DNA of 64,000 nucleotides, from the NCBI RefSeq assembly GCF_000968015.1, contig NZ_LACH01000021.1, forward strand, positions 43,324 through 107,323, in the 5' to 3' direction. The position numbers and the translations under genes are program-made. This document shows positions 17,834 through 26,623 of the stretch, piece by piece. This stretch comes from Pseudomonas fluorescens (GTDB lineage Bacteria; Pseudomonadota; Gammaproteobacteria; Pseudomonadales; Pseudomonadaceae). Below the pieces are notes generated by a model. The model made no database searches. It saw only the letters and a list, made by a program, of their open reading frames with translations, and was not told where the DNA came from. The number at the start of each line of letters is the position of its first letter. Position 1 is the stretch's first letter.

Positions 17834-18760
17834 ATGGACCGTTTTAACGCCATGCGCGTATTCACTCGAATCGTCGAATTGGGCGGCTTTGCCAAGGCGG
17901 CGGATAGCCTGCAATTGCCCCGGGCCTCAGTGACCATTCTGATCAAGCAACTGGAGGCGCATCTCGGTGTGCAACTGCTGCAACGCACGACGCGGCAGAT
18001 CAGCCTGACGCTCGACGGCGCGGCCTATTACCCTCGTTGCGTGCGGTTGCTGGCGGACCTGGAGGAAACCGAAGCGGTGTTCAGCGCTGCACGCAACAAC
18101 CCCAAGGGACTGTTGCGCGTGGACATGCCAGCGGGCGTAGGACGCTTGATGGTGATCCCGGCATTGCCGCAATTTACTGCCCGGTATCCCTTGATCGAGC
18201 TGGAAATCGGCTTGAATGACCGGCCTGTCGACCTGATACGCGAAGGCGTCGATTGCGTGCTGCGGGGCGGCGACGCACTGGACGATTCTCTGGTGGCGCG
18301 GCCGCTGGCCATGCTGGACCAGGTCACGTGTGCCAGCCCCGACTACTTGAAGCGATTCGGAACGCCTCAGTGCCTGGCTGACCTTGGAGGCCATCAGATG
18401 GTGGAGTACTTCTCCAGCAGCAACGGCAAGCGGTATGGGCTGGAGTTCATGGTCAATGATCAGGTTCAGGTCATTAATCTACCCAAGCAAGTCTCGGTCA
18501 ACAGTGCCGATGGTTATCTGGCCGCTTGTGAGGCGGGGTATGGTTTGGTCCAGACTCCGTACTACCACGTAGCCCGCCAGCTGAGCGAAGGCCGTTTGTG
18601 CGAAGTTCTCAGGACGGTGCCGACACCGGGGATGCCGCTGACGGCGCTCTACCCGCCACACCGCCAGTTGTCCCGGCGGGTGAGGGTGTTTGTCGACTGG
18701 CTGGTGGAGCTTTGCGCGCAGCCGGGCAATGACTTTTATCGAAAAGACTCACGCGCCTGA
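17834..18760 (+). CDS. LysR-family transcriptional regulator
   Basis: This 308-residue regulator has an N-terminal winged helix (MDRFNAMRVFTRIVELGGFAKAA; recognition helix near PRASVTILIKQLEAHLG) and a C-terminal LysR substrate-binding domain (about 90-295). It is of the group regulating oxidoreductases such as the divergent aldo/keto reductase. Its last 152 nt overlap, on the opposite strand, the 3' end of the GNAT gene. Confidence 0.93.
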   Translation: MDRFNAMRVFTRIVELGGFAKAADSLQLPRASVTILIKQLEAHLGVQLLQRTTRQISLTLDGAAYYPRCVRLLADLEETEAVFSAARNNPKGLLRVDMPAGVGRLMVIPALPQFTARYPLIELEIGLNDRPVDLIREGVDCVLRGGDALDDSLVARPLAMLDQVTCASPDYLKRFGTPQCLADLGGHQMVEYFSSSNGKRYGLEFMVNDQVQVINLPKQVSVNSADGYLAACEAGYGLVQTPYYHVARQLSEGRLCEVLRTVPTPGMPLTALYPPHRQLSRRVRVFVDWLVELCAQPGNDFYRKDSRA

Positions 18761-19694
18761 GCGGGCGTTGTTCGCCGCTACTGTGCATGTTGGCGATTTG
18801 CTGTAAGTCATCATGCAGTTGTTGCATGCGCGGGCAGTGCAGGTTGAGGTGCCGAGCCAGTACCCCTCGATGAAACAGGGCGAACCACCCTTTACTGCCA
18901 GGTGCAGGCATCAGCCCGGTAAAGGTGAAGCCAAGGGCCGCCAAATTGCGAAAGTCCTGGGCAAAGAGCAGTGACATCTGAAGTCTGGCCGAGATCAGCC
19001 AGTGCCGGGGCAATTGACCGATCTGGTCAAGCAGACGTTTGGTCAAACGCTGAATGACCATGTCGAATCTTTTATGGTGTTGCTTGAGTTGCAAGGGCAG
19101 AGAAGACAACGGCGTCGTGTCCGGATGAGTCCCGAACACGGAACACAAGTGCTGCATAAACCCCCGGCAGCTGTCAGGCCATGGGATGTCGGGGAGCGGT
19201 CGCGTATGTCCTTCGACAACGTAACACCCCATTACGATGGTTTCCGGCAGTGGCTCAGCGAAGGGCGAAGGGACGTAGTCAGGAAGCAAACCCGTGCTGT
19301 GGAAGCCGATGTTGGCTGCCATGCGTTGCGTGTAAGGATGGTGGGTTACTTGTTTGATCGAAACGCCCTTGAATCCCAGAGAATGTGACCGCGACAGTAA
19401 CTCCCGGCCCAGACGGGTCGCGATATTCTGGCCCTGCGCGGCGGGATGCACCACGCTCAGGGCGAGTTCTGTAGTGTCCGAAAGAGTGTCATGGCACAGC
19501 GCTGCATGGCCCAGAACGCGTATGCCGTCCACCGCCAGCATCGACTTCCAGCGCCTCTCGGCATTGTGCTGATTGATCATATTCGGCAAGTAAACATCCG
19601 GCTGAACGTAATGATCGCCATAGACCTCGCGAAACAACTGGCTCACGGCACGTGCGTCGGATGGCCGATAGGGTCGAAAAATCAAATGTGGCAT
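18609..19694 (-). CDS. GNAT-family acyltransferase of the LuxE/LuxC-PaaK cluster
   Basis: This 361-residue protein has an N-terminal GNAT domain (about 1-165): RPYRPSDARAVSQLF, then the acyl-CoA-binding motif in SVVHPAAQGQNIATRLG, then AANIGFHSTG. A second region of about 150 residues of similar overall layout follows and may be a degenerate GNAT half. The last 50 residues are Pro/Ala/Ser-rich and are encoded antisense to the LysR gene. The start ATG overlaps the stop of the upstream PaaK-like gene (TGATG), so the two are coupled; a GTG directly before it is an alternative. It probably transfers an acyl group to an amine or other nucleophile made by the cluster. The substrate is unknown. Confidence 0.82.
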   Translation of the reverse strand: MPHLIFRPYRPSDARAVSQLFREVYGDHYVQPDVYLPNMINQHNAERRWKSMLAVDGIRVLGHAALCHDTLSDTTELALSVVHPAAQGQNIATRLGRELLSRSHSLGFKGVSIKQVTHHPYTQRMAANIGFHSTGLLPDYVPSPFAEPLPETIVMGCYVVEGHTRPLPDIPWPDSCRGFMQHLCSVFGTHPDTTPLSSLPLQLKQHHKRFDMVIQRLTKRLLDQIGQLPRHWLISARLQMSLLFAQDFRNLAALGFTFTGLMPAPGSKGWFALFHRGVLARHLNLHCPRMQQLHDDLQQIANMHSSGEQRPLRRVSLFDKSHCPAARKAPPASRQTPSPAGTTGGVAGRAPSAASPVSAPS

Positions 19695-20983
19695 CACGCA
19701 GTCTCCGGCGACGGTGCGTCATAAATGCGCAAGTCCAGGACCCGCAGTTGTTTGCCGGAACGTGGGTGCAGCTTTAGTGCTGCGACATCGCAGGACAGCA
19801 CTCGCAACTCCAACAGACCCTCGCGGCTCAGTTCCTCGATGGCGGGATAGTGTTCAACCAGCGCCTCGTACAACGCTCGGCACACCGGTACGGTGGCCAT
19901 TGATAGCGCTGAGGGAACCCACTTCACACACAAAATATCCTTGTATCCGTCATGTTCGATCAGCAATTGCCATTGGTCGTTGTGGGCAATGCGTTGGACG
20001 ATCTGCTGGATGTCATCGATCAGCAGCGACAGCACCCCGACTCGCACGCGCTGGCTGTGTGCGCTACGTCCCTTGAGGGCGAATTTGCGCTTCGGGGTTG
20101 AGCCGGGTTCGCGCCAGCACGCGCGGTCGCCCACCGGATAACGCAGCAGTGGCATGAGCCGGCGAGTCAGATTGGTCACCACCAACAATCCGGTACGATC
20201 GCATTCTTCGATGACTTCGCCGGTGAGCTCATCGACGATCTCCAGCACGGTGTGTGGTTCAAACACCCGATGCTCGCCCAAGGCGCAGTCGCGCCCGCTG
20301 GCCCCGATAAGGCCGGCGTCTACACTGGCGTAGCCAATGGAAGCAATGCGCACGTTAGGAAACACGTCGGTGAGGATTGCCAACTGCGGGGCAAACAGGC
20401 TTTCGCCGCCGTACAACAACGTTTCAACCCCGCACAATACTCGCCGATGCTGGTTAAGGTAGGCCGCGAATCGCAGCAGCTGTGCCGGTACGCCGACCAG
20501 CACGTTGATCCGGTGCTGATCAATCGCATTGGCCAGGACATCCAGCTCGACGTGTCCGGTAAACGGAAATTCGCAAATGGATCGCCTGACATGTGCCAGG
20601 GCGTCGTGGATGAACAGAAAACTGGCGTAGAGATCACCGGAAAAAAACAGATTGGCGACACGGTCGCCGTCGTTCAACTGAGAGGAGAAACTTTCTCCAA
20701 ACGTACTGACCAGTACTTGCCATTCGCTATAGGTGTACACCGTCAGTTTGCCCTGGCTGGTCGATCCGCCGGTTTTAAACGCCAGCGCATCGTCGATCTT
20801 TCCGGTCAGGACCGGCCAATGACTCAAATCATGGCTGTCAGCCCAATAGTCTGCCGCATTGGTCAGCGGTAGATCTTTTAGTGTAATACCGTGCGGCGGT
20901 AAGTGTTCCAGTTGCTGGCGGTAGAAATTTGAATGTTGTCGTATATAAGGCAGCAGTTGTTCGAGCGAATAAGTTGATTTCAC
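19694..20983 (-). CDS. PaaK-like (phenylacetate-CoA ligase-like) adenylating protein
   Basis: This 429-residue stand-alone ANL-superfamily protein is of the phenylacetate-CoA ligase / F390 synthetase type. The ATP-binding loop is FKTGGSTSQGK at about 69-79. YASVDAGLIG and RYPVGDRACW match the adenylate-binding and Asp-containing motifs, and GKQLRVLDLR near the C-terminus supplies the family's lysine region. The start is GTG at 20983, with AGAG upstream. It lies 65 nt after the LuxC-PaaK fusion and is coupled to the GNAT gene. It should activate a carboxylic acid as acyl-AMP and pass it to a thiol or amine. The substrate cannot be predicted. Confidence 0.85.
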   Translation of the reverse strand: MKSTYSLEQLLPYIRQHSNFYRQQLEHLPPHGITLKDLPLTNAADYWADSHDLSHWPVLTGKIDDALAFKTGGSTSQGKLTVYTYSEWQVLVSTFGESFSSQLNDGDRVANLFFSGDLYASFLFIHDALAHVRRSICEFPFTGHVELDVLANAIDQHRINVLVGVPAQLLRFAAYLNQHRRVLCGVETLLYGGESLFAPQLAILTDVFPNVRIASIGYASVDAGLIGASGRDCALGEHRVFEPHTVLEIVDELTGEVIEECDRTGLLVVTNLTRRLMPLLRYPVGDRACWREPGSTPKRKFALKGRSAHSQRVRVGVLSLLIDDIQQIVQRIAHNDQWQLLIEHDGYKDILCVKWVPSALSMATVPVCRALYEALVEHYPAIEELSREGLLELRVLSCDVAALKLHPRSGKQLRVLDLRIYDAPSPETA

Positions 20984-21048
20984 TGGATGCTCTCTTTTTA
21001 TCAGGCGTCTTGATGGTTTAAGACAAACTGTGAGTAGTGGGTGATGGT

Positions 21049-23451
21049 TTATTTTCTTTTATCAATAACCAACGGTGTTTTGCCGCTGTGTTTGTTTCGA
21101 GTGAACGTTTGCTCCGTGCACACTTGAACTTCGACAGTTAACAGTTTGGCGTTTACGGCATTGGCCAGCGCTTCATGGTTCAGCAATGCGTTATGAAGCT
21201 GATCAGCGTCTGCATCCGTTAGAACTGTCAGCCGCTCGACGCCATCAGGGGCGTAGTCGAGAACAATCTGAATGGGTGCGCCGACACTATCCTGCAGAGC
21301 CGAAGGCGAAATGAACTCCGTGCCCATTCGCACCAGTTTGCCGTGGCGCTGGAGCAGTTCGAATCGGGGAGAGTCCAGACCGCACGGGCAGGCTCCAGGT
21401 ATCCAGCGACCGGTGTCGCCCACATCATATCGGCGCACGGTCTGGCCTTGCCGTGCTCGTGAAGTAAACAACAGGCGCCCGATCTCATTGGCCTGAACCG
21501 GTTCATCCCGTTCGCTCTGCACAATTTCCAGATGCTGGGTATCGCACATCAAGTGAAACACCCCGTTCGCGGTGGCTGCGCACGCATGCCCCAAGGGACC
21601 GGCGTCGACGGAGCCATAAATCGCCGAGCGGATCATCGAGACCCCGCAGCTTTCCATGAGGCTCAGGCTGGTTTGGCCCGGATGCTCGCCGCCGAGGAAC
21701 ACTTTGCCTATACCTGCGTACGCGCGGAGTCGGGCCTGCTCGTTGAAGAACAGACGATGCAAGGTACTCGGCATGCCAATCAGCACGGTGACTCGCTGGT
21801 CGACGATCAGTTGGGCGATTTCGCAGAAGTCATCGTCCTGGGGCGCACCCATGGGGAAATGTGTGACGCCCATCTGTTCCAGTATCTTGGTAAAACTGAG
21901 GAACCCTCCGTACAGGCTGCCGCCGTAAAACAGGTTCATGACCCGGTCCTGTGAAGGATCGAGCCCGGCGGCGAACAGGCCGTCGGCCGCTGCGCGCATC
22001 TGCCGTTGAAAGTCGCGATAGCTGAAGCCGGCGAGGGCCGGAGTGCCGCTGCTCCCTCCTGAGCGAAAATACAATTGCGCCGCGACGCCCATCGGCTGGG
22101 TCGTGAAGGTGTTTTTGTCCATGATCGGCGCATGGGCGGTGTCGGGGGCGGGCGGGACCAGGTCGAGCGTTGCACGGCCCGTCAGCACCTCAGGTGCCAG
22201 ACTCACCGAGAGGCGGCGACTCAGACGCGTCAACGCGTATACGCCATCATGGGGCTCACCGGCGTAGCCGTCATGAATCCCCGCGCAAGGCGCAATACGG
22301 GTGACCCCAGCGTTGACCAGCGTTCGCACAAGGCCTGGCGTTTCTGCCGGAGAGCAAATCAGCGCGCAGCTTTGCAGGACGGTGCGCCAGGGCAACAGCG
22401 TCTCGGCGATCAAGTGTTGCGGCACGGGTTTGAGCAGCACTGTACGAAACAGCGGCGAAGGCGCGAGCGTCTGATGGTGTTCCCAGATGATCCGCCATCC
22501 GTCGCCGGCCCAGACCTGGCCGCTCTGGTTCGCAAAACAGTAATCCAGTTGCGCCATGGCCGTGCGGGTGGTGATCTCGCACGCTTCCTGGTCCGTGGGC
22601 ACCAACGCCGGCCAGTGCGACGCACGACGCGTGAAGGCTTCGCTCAAACGCTTGCCGAGGTCCTGCAGGATGGCTGGATCGTTGCTGTCCACCAGCACCC
22701 ATTGCGGACTGGAACACGCTTGCTGATCCAGACTGCAAACCTCATCCACCAACGCATCCAGCGCCGAAGCGTTGGCCGCGTCAGGCGACAGATAAGCGAA
22801 ACTGATCCTATGCCCCCAATCGATCCAGCGACATCCGGTGGGGATCTGCTGACGAATCGCCTTGAGCGCCTTTTCACCGCCCCAGGCTGACACGCCATCG
22901 GCCTGAGCGCAGAGTTCGGCTATCCGGGAAGTGCCCACGGGCAGCACAGCGACGAATTCGGCAAGCCTGCCACGGGTGTCGCACTTCACGAAGGCAGCCA
23001 GCAATTGCGCAGTCAAACCCGCATCGCTGGCGCTGGGGCGTAACCAGTTAATGTTACCGGCCAGCAGGCTTTCGAGAACCGCGCAGAACGCCAGCATCGG
23101 CGCATTGCCCGGCGTCACATGCACCACCAGCCCCAGGGGGTGCCAGCTTTCAAAGTGTGGCTGCCGGTAGTCGATACGTCTCAGCGAACGGGGTTGCGAA
23201 CCCAGTTCCCGCTCAAGCTTCGTACTCAGGTTGCTGCGCTGGCAGAACTCGATCAGCCCCTGACATTGATCGTCGTCCAGAGGCAGGTTCAGGCTGCGAG
23301 TCTGTAGTTGCGTGGCGAAACGAGCCGCGGTTTCGATGACGGTCTCGCTGTCGATCGGTGCAGAAAGCAATCCGGGCATTTGTTTTCGAAGGCTGTCGAG
23401 GGCGCTTTCCGGGGTGACATCGTCACGCAGCTGGCCATTGATGAGGTACAT
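21049..23451 (-). CDS. LuxC-like acyl reductase fused to a PaaK-like adenylating domain
   Basis: This is an 800-residue bifunctional protein. Residues 1 to about 420 form a LuxC-type acyl-CoA/acyl-enzyme reductase: the Rossmann-type region near HVTPGNAPMLAF (111-122) and the catalytic cysteine at about 246 in LDQQACSSPQ. Residues 450-800 form a PaaK-like ANL domain with YFRSGGSSGTPAL (461-473), YGSVDAGPLG, RRYDVGDTGRW and a C-terminal KHSGKTPLVIDKR lysine region. All key residues appear intact in both halves. The ATG at 23451 lies 1 nt after the LuxE stop, with GAGGGG upstream. LuxC normally accepts an acyl group from LuxE and reduces it with NADPH to an aldehyde. The fused ligase may load or process a second acid. 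Confidence 0.88.
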   Translation of the reverse strand: MYLINGQLRDDVTPESALDSLRKQMPGLLSAPIDSETVIETAARFATQLQTRSLNLPLDDDQCQGLIEFCQRSNLSTKLERELGSQPRSLRRIDYRQPHFESWHPLGLVVHVTPGNAPMLAFCAVLESLLAGNINWLRPSASDAGLTAQLLAAFVKCDTRGRLAEFVAVLPVGTSRIAELCAQADGVSAWGGEKALKAIRQQIPTGCRWIDWGHRISFAYLSPDAANASALDALVDEVCSLDQQACSSPQWVLVDSNDPAILQDLGKRLSEAFTRRASHWPALVPTDQEACEITTRTAMAQLDYCFANQSGQVWAGDGWRIIWEHHQTLAPSPLFRTVLLKPVPQHLIAETLLPWRTVLQSCALICSPAETPGLVRTLVNAGVTRIAPCAGIHDGYAGEPHDGVYALTRLSRRLSVSLAPEVLTGRATLDLVPPAPDTAHAPIMDKNTFTTQPMGVAAQLYFRSGGSSGTPALAGFSYRDFQRQMRAAADGLFAAGLDPSQDRVMNLFYGGSLYGGFLSFTKILEQMGVTHFPMGAPQDDDFCEIAQLIVDQRVTVLIGMPSTLHRLFFNEQARLRAYAGIGKVFLGGEHPGQTSLSLMESCGVSMIRSAIYGSVDAGPLGHACAATANGVFHLMCDTQHLEIVQSERDEPVQANEIGRLLFTSRARQGQTVRRYDVGDTGRWIPGACPCGLDSPRFELLQRHGKLVRMGTEFISPSALQDSVGAPIQIVLDYAPDGVERLTVLTDADADQLHNALLNHEALANAVNAKLLTVEVQVCTEQTFTRNKHSGKTPLVIDKRK

Positions 23452-23452
23452 A

Positions 23453-24583
23453 TCAAGCCCCTCCCAGCAATTCGGAAGCCGCCATGGCGCAGCTGCGGCT
23501 AGCGGTGGTGCCAGCGCGTCCGTGCAGCTCGAACCAATCGGTCGTCAGGCCGCATCCACAATGTGCGCCGGGGTGTAATGTCGCGAGATCGCCCATGACC
23601 ACCGCGTGAGCAGGGCTTGACGAAATGTATGGGGAGACGAATTCCAGCAAGCCGCGCTGGCCGTATGGCTGGATCGTGAAATCGGATGGGTTGCGCACGA
23701 AAACCTTCGAGTAAATGGGGACATGAAAATGATGGCGGGCACATTGGATATAGGGCACGGCATGCTCGACGGCACCGTAACCATCCCGGCAGCGGGACAG
23801 GTCGACACCCAATTGCCGATTGATTCGGGCATACAACTCAAGCAGGGGAATCTCTCGTGCTGCCTGGGTTTTCCAGCCACCCCCCAAAAACACCAGTGAC
23901 TGAGCGGGCAACTTGAGATTCGGTGCGCAGGTGTTTTCCATGTGGTGTAGCGCATGGGAAAGAAACGCAGGAAATCCGAGAATCCGCACAGGCAATCCCT
24001 CGTCGGCAAACTCCTGCAAGGCGCGAATCACGCCAAACAGGTCGAACTCGTGACCTTCACCCGTCCGGCGCAATCCGTAGACGACCCGATTGACGGGCGC
24101 ATAGCTGCAGAGAAACTGGTCGGTGTAAGTGGTGCCCAAGGTGATGGCCGCCTCGGGCTCGTAGCTCAGGAGCAAGTAGTTGCAGGGGCTGTCCGGCGTA
24201 TCCCAGCCGTAGTGCCGGAAAACGTGGCTCACCATGCCTTGAGCCGCAGCCATGCTGCGAGGGTCATAGCGCATGCGACTTTTCTGGCCGCTGGTGCCAG
24301 ACGATGTCAGCTCCAGCGCGCCTTCGCCGGTGGGGCCGAACAACACGTGACGTTTGAAATAGTTGGCGAAAATCGGTGGCAACCTGGACCAGTCATCCAG
24401 TGTCTCCAGGTCCTTTGCCTCTAGCCCGTTGGCGTTTAGCCAGCGTTCGTAGCCAGGCGTGTGGTGACAATGAAACAGGCTGATTTCCCCCATCGCCTGG
24501 TCAAACAGACCCTCGGGTACGGAATCCAGGCAATAGGGTTGCGCTAACGCGCAGAGCGCATCGGTGTGGGGTAAATGGATCAT
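23453..24583 (-). CDS. LuxE-like acyl-protein synthetase
   Basis: This 376-residue protein belongs to the acyl-protein synthetase family, which activates a fatty acid with ATP and holds it as a thioester for LuxC. The ATP-loop motif is ELTSSGTSGQKS (91-102). Cys365 in SRSCAMAASELL, 12 residues from the C-terminus, is placed like the acyl-accepting cysteine of bioluminescence LuxE near residue 364. It is followed after 1 nt by the LuxC fusion gene. The ATG at 24583 is preceded by a TTG that could serve as an alternative start. No luciferase genes are present, so light production is not its role here. Confidence 0.88.
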   Translation of the reverse strand: MIHLPHTDALCALAQPYCLDSVPEGLFDQAMGEISLFHCHHTPGYERWLNANGLEAKDLETLDDWSRLPPIFANYFKRHVLFGPTGEGALELTSSGTSGQKSRMRYDPRSMAAAQGMVSHVFRHYGWDTPDSPCNYLLLSYEPEAAITLGTTYTDQFLCSYAPVNRVVYGLRRTGEGHEFDLFGVIRALQEFADEGLPVRILGFPAFLSHALHHMENTCAPNLKLPAQSLVFLGGGWKTQAAREIPLLELYARINRQLGVDLSRCRDGYGAVEHAVPYIQCARHHFHVPIYSKVFVRNPSDFTIQPYGQRGLLEFVSPYISSSPAHAVVMGDLATLHPGAHCGCGLTTDWFELHGRAGTTASRSCAMAASELLGGA

Positions 24584-24604
24584 CAATAGACCTACTGTGT
24601 GGTG

Positions 24605-25846
24605 TCAGACGGCAAGCGCGATGTGAGAGCGCCGCAGAAACAGGCTTAGGGGTGCCAGGCACAGAAGCCCCGCGATACCCGCCATCCAAGCGAACGATTC
24701 GTGGCTGTCACCGGCACCGGCGGCCGCAATAAGCGAGCCGCCACCGCCCATGACGGCGATCGAGATCATGCCGATCATGGCCGAGACCAGACCTTTGCTG
24801 TCGTCGCTGGCGAACAGCGCAAGCCGGTACAGCGCGGCATTGCTCATGCCCAGCCCCACGGCGTAGAGCGTCAGGCAACTGATCAGCACGACTGTCGAAG
24901 CACCGTAGAAGCTGACGGTGACTAGCGCGATGACCCCGCCGCAAAACGGCCACAGGGCGTATCGGATCAGTGATGGCAGTTCAATGTTGGCAATCAGTCG
25001 GTTGAGGATCAGATTGCCGAGAATGACTGCCGCAAACACCGGGATTTGCCACAGGCCATAGTGCAGGGTTGAAAGCCCCTGGTTGTGGATCAGCAAGAGC
25101 GGCGCCAACCCGATCCAGGCAATCAAGGGCAGGCTCATCACGCCCAGTGCGACTGCGGCGCAAAGGAATTGCGGGTTAGTCAGCAACGCGGCATAGCGGC
25201 GCACAGTGCCGTGCCATTCAAAGCGCACGGCTTCCAGTCGCTGACCGTCGTGGCGCAGGGTGCCCACGGTTTCCGGCATGCACAGGTAAAGCCCGAGCCA
25301 GATGATCACGCCGCTGATACCCAGCAGTAAAAACAGTTCCCGCCAGGACAACCACTCCAGCAGCAGACTGCCGAGCAACGGCCCCAGAAGCGGGGAGAGC
25401 AGCGCAACGTTCCCCAACAACGCCATGATTTTGACCGCGTCGGCTTCGCAGAAAACTTCTTGCAGGGCCGGGTAGCTGACCGCGATGACAAACCCCAACC
25501 CCATGCCCTGAATCAGTCGCAAGCCGTTGAACGCATAAATGCTTTGCACGTTGAACGCTGCGGCACAGGCCAGGGCGAATACCGCACAGCCGATGAGCAG
25601 CATCCGGCGGCGACCGAAGTGATCAGACAGTGGCCCGATAAGCCATTGCAGAAGCATGCCGCCGGCCAGATAAAGATTGAAGGCGTAGGGGACATGGTCG
25701 GGGCTCGCATCCAGTTGTCGGGTGACGGTCAACATGGCCGGCATAATCATGTCGCTGGCCATATAGGTCAGCAGTTCGAACAGAGTGATTGCAAGGCAAA
25801 AGCCAAACAAATGGTGGGGGCTGATATTGATTAAAGGCTTGTGCAT
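24605..25846 (-). CDS. MdfA-like major facilitator exporter
   Basis: This 413-residue MFS transporter has twelve predicted helices and strong resemblance to E. coli MdfA. Glu24 and Asp32 in the first helix (LFELLTYMASDMIMP) match the acidic pair that binds drug and proton in MdfA, and the loop motif GPLSDHFGRRR is present. The ATG at 25846 is preferred over a TTG 21 nt upstream because AGGG lies just before it. It is the first gene of the LuxE/LuxC-PaaK operon, with a gap of about 21 nt to LuxE. It probably exports the product or protects the producer. Confidence 0.92.
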   Translation of the reverse strand: MHKPLINISPHHLFGFCLAITLFELLTYMASDMIMPAMLTVTRQLDASPDHVPYAFNLYLAGGMLLQWLIGPLSDHFGRRRMLLIGCAVFALACAAAFNVQSIYAFNGLRLIQGMGLGFVIAVSYPALQEVFCEADAVKIMALLGNVALLSPLLGPLLGSLLLEWLSWRELFLLLGISGVIIWLGLYLCMPETVGTLRHDGQRLEAVRFEWHGTVRRYAALLTNPQFLCAAVALGVMSLPLIAWIGLAPLLLIHNQGLSTLHYGLWQIPVFAAVILGNLILNRLIANIELPSLIRYALWPFCGGVIALVTVSFYGASTVVLISCLTLYAVGLGMSNAALYRLALFASDDSKGLVSAMIGMISIAVMGGGGSLIAAAGAGDSHESFAWMAGIAGLLCLAPLSLFLRRSHIALAV

Positions 25847-26015
25847 GGCATCCCTGTTTTTGCTCAAAATTCAATAGCGGGTTTATTGCGATGCACCGAG
25901 AGTAATCATCGAATATCAATAGCTCAAATGGACTATTAAGACCGAAAGCTTCAATGGTTATCGCTATGTTTCGATGGGCACAGGAAAGGAAATAAGAAGT
26001 GAATAGGCATGTACG

Positions 26016-26044
26016 AAAAATGCCCGCGACAGGGCGGGCATTTG
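26016..26044 (-). terminator. Rho-independent terminator
   Basis: A 7-bp stem TGCCCGC/GCGGGCA with a 6-nt loop is flanked by an A-run at 26016-26020, which becomes a U-run on the minus strand, and by TTT on the plus side. It lies after the small lipoprotein gene. The remainder of 25847-26120 is AT-richer and should carry the promoter of the exporter operon; no operator was recognised. Confidence 0.8.
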
Positions 26045-26120
26045 TTCAGTAGTTATTGGGTGGGGTATTTGTCTTACGAATGAATGTTCATTTATTCACG
26101 CTTTATGACACAACCAACCC

Positions 26121-26258
26121 TTATCGATGCTGGTAATAACCCGGCCCGCCACGGTCGTAATGGTGACCGCCGTGCCAGCCGCCGTGGGGGAAAACGATGC
26201 AGCCGCTCAGTGTCAGGAGAGCGAGCAGGGGAATCAGCAGTGTGATTCGACGGAACAT
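26121..26258 (-). CDS. Small lipoprotein, 45 residues
   Basis: A tiny protein has a lipoprotein signal (LLALLTLSGC, acylated Cys at about 20) and a short His/Gly/Tyr-rich tail (HGGWHGGHHYDRGG). The ATG at 26258 has GAGG 7 nt upstream; longer in-frame starts lack support. The histidine cluster could bind metal, which is inference. It is monocistronic, with a terminator. Confidence 0.75.
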   Translation of the reverse strand: MFRRITLLIPLLALLTLSGCIVFPHGGWHGGHHYDRGGPGYYQHR

Positions 26259-26415
26259 TTCAAAATCCTCATGGTTATCGCCACTATGAAGCCAAAACTC
26301 TTCATCGGCTGTAACATGAGACCCCGTTTGTAGCGTCCCATCCCCGGAGAAAGGTAGGGGCTTGGCATGCGTTCTGATACAAACCGGATACATTTTTCAG
26401 GTTCAGGAACTCGCA

Positions 26416-26604
26416 ATGACTCAGTCGCAACGTTTGAAATACTCGATTCTGATCTCCCTCGTGGTGTTGGGGATCATGTTCGGCCTTTCGTATCTGCAAA
26501 ACGCAGGCGTCATCAGCGAGAAGCTGTTTCAGTACATCGCCATCGGCGTGGCGGTGATCGTGGTGGTGATCAATGGCATGATGCGTCGCAAGGTCAAACC
26601 CTGA
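26416..26604 (+). CDS. Small two-helix membrane protein, 62 residues
   Basis: This protein has two hydrophobic segments (about 13-28 and 38-56) with a basic N-terminus and a basic end (MMRRKVKP). The ATG at 26416 was chosen because it begins the folded part; an upstream in-frame ATG at 26362 lacks a clear binding site. It is a conserved-looking hypothetical membrane protein of unknown role. It diverges from the lipoprotein gene and converges on the Fur-like gene. Confidence 0.75.
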   Translation: MTQSQRLKYSILISLVVLGIMFGLSYLQNAGVISEKLFQYIAIGVAVIVVVINGMMRRKVKP

Positions 26605-26623
26605 ACGACGCGCCTTGAGCGGA

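Noticed and set aside
19694..25846. Bioluminescence locus
   Set aside because: LuxE and LuxC relatives are present, but there is no luxA, luxB or luxD, and the PaaK-type genes and exporter are foreign to lux operons.
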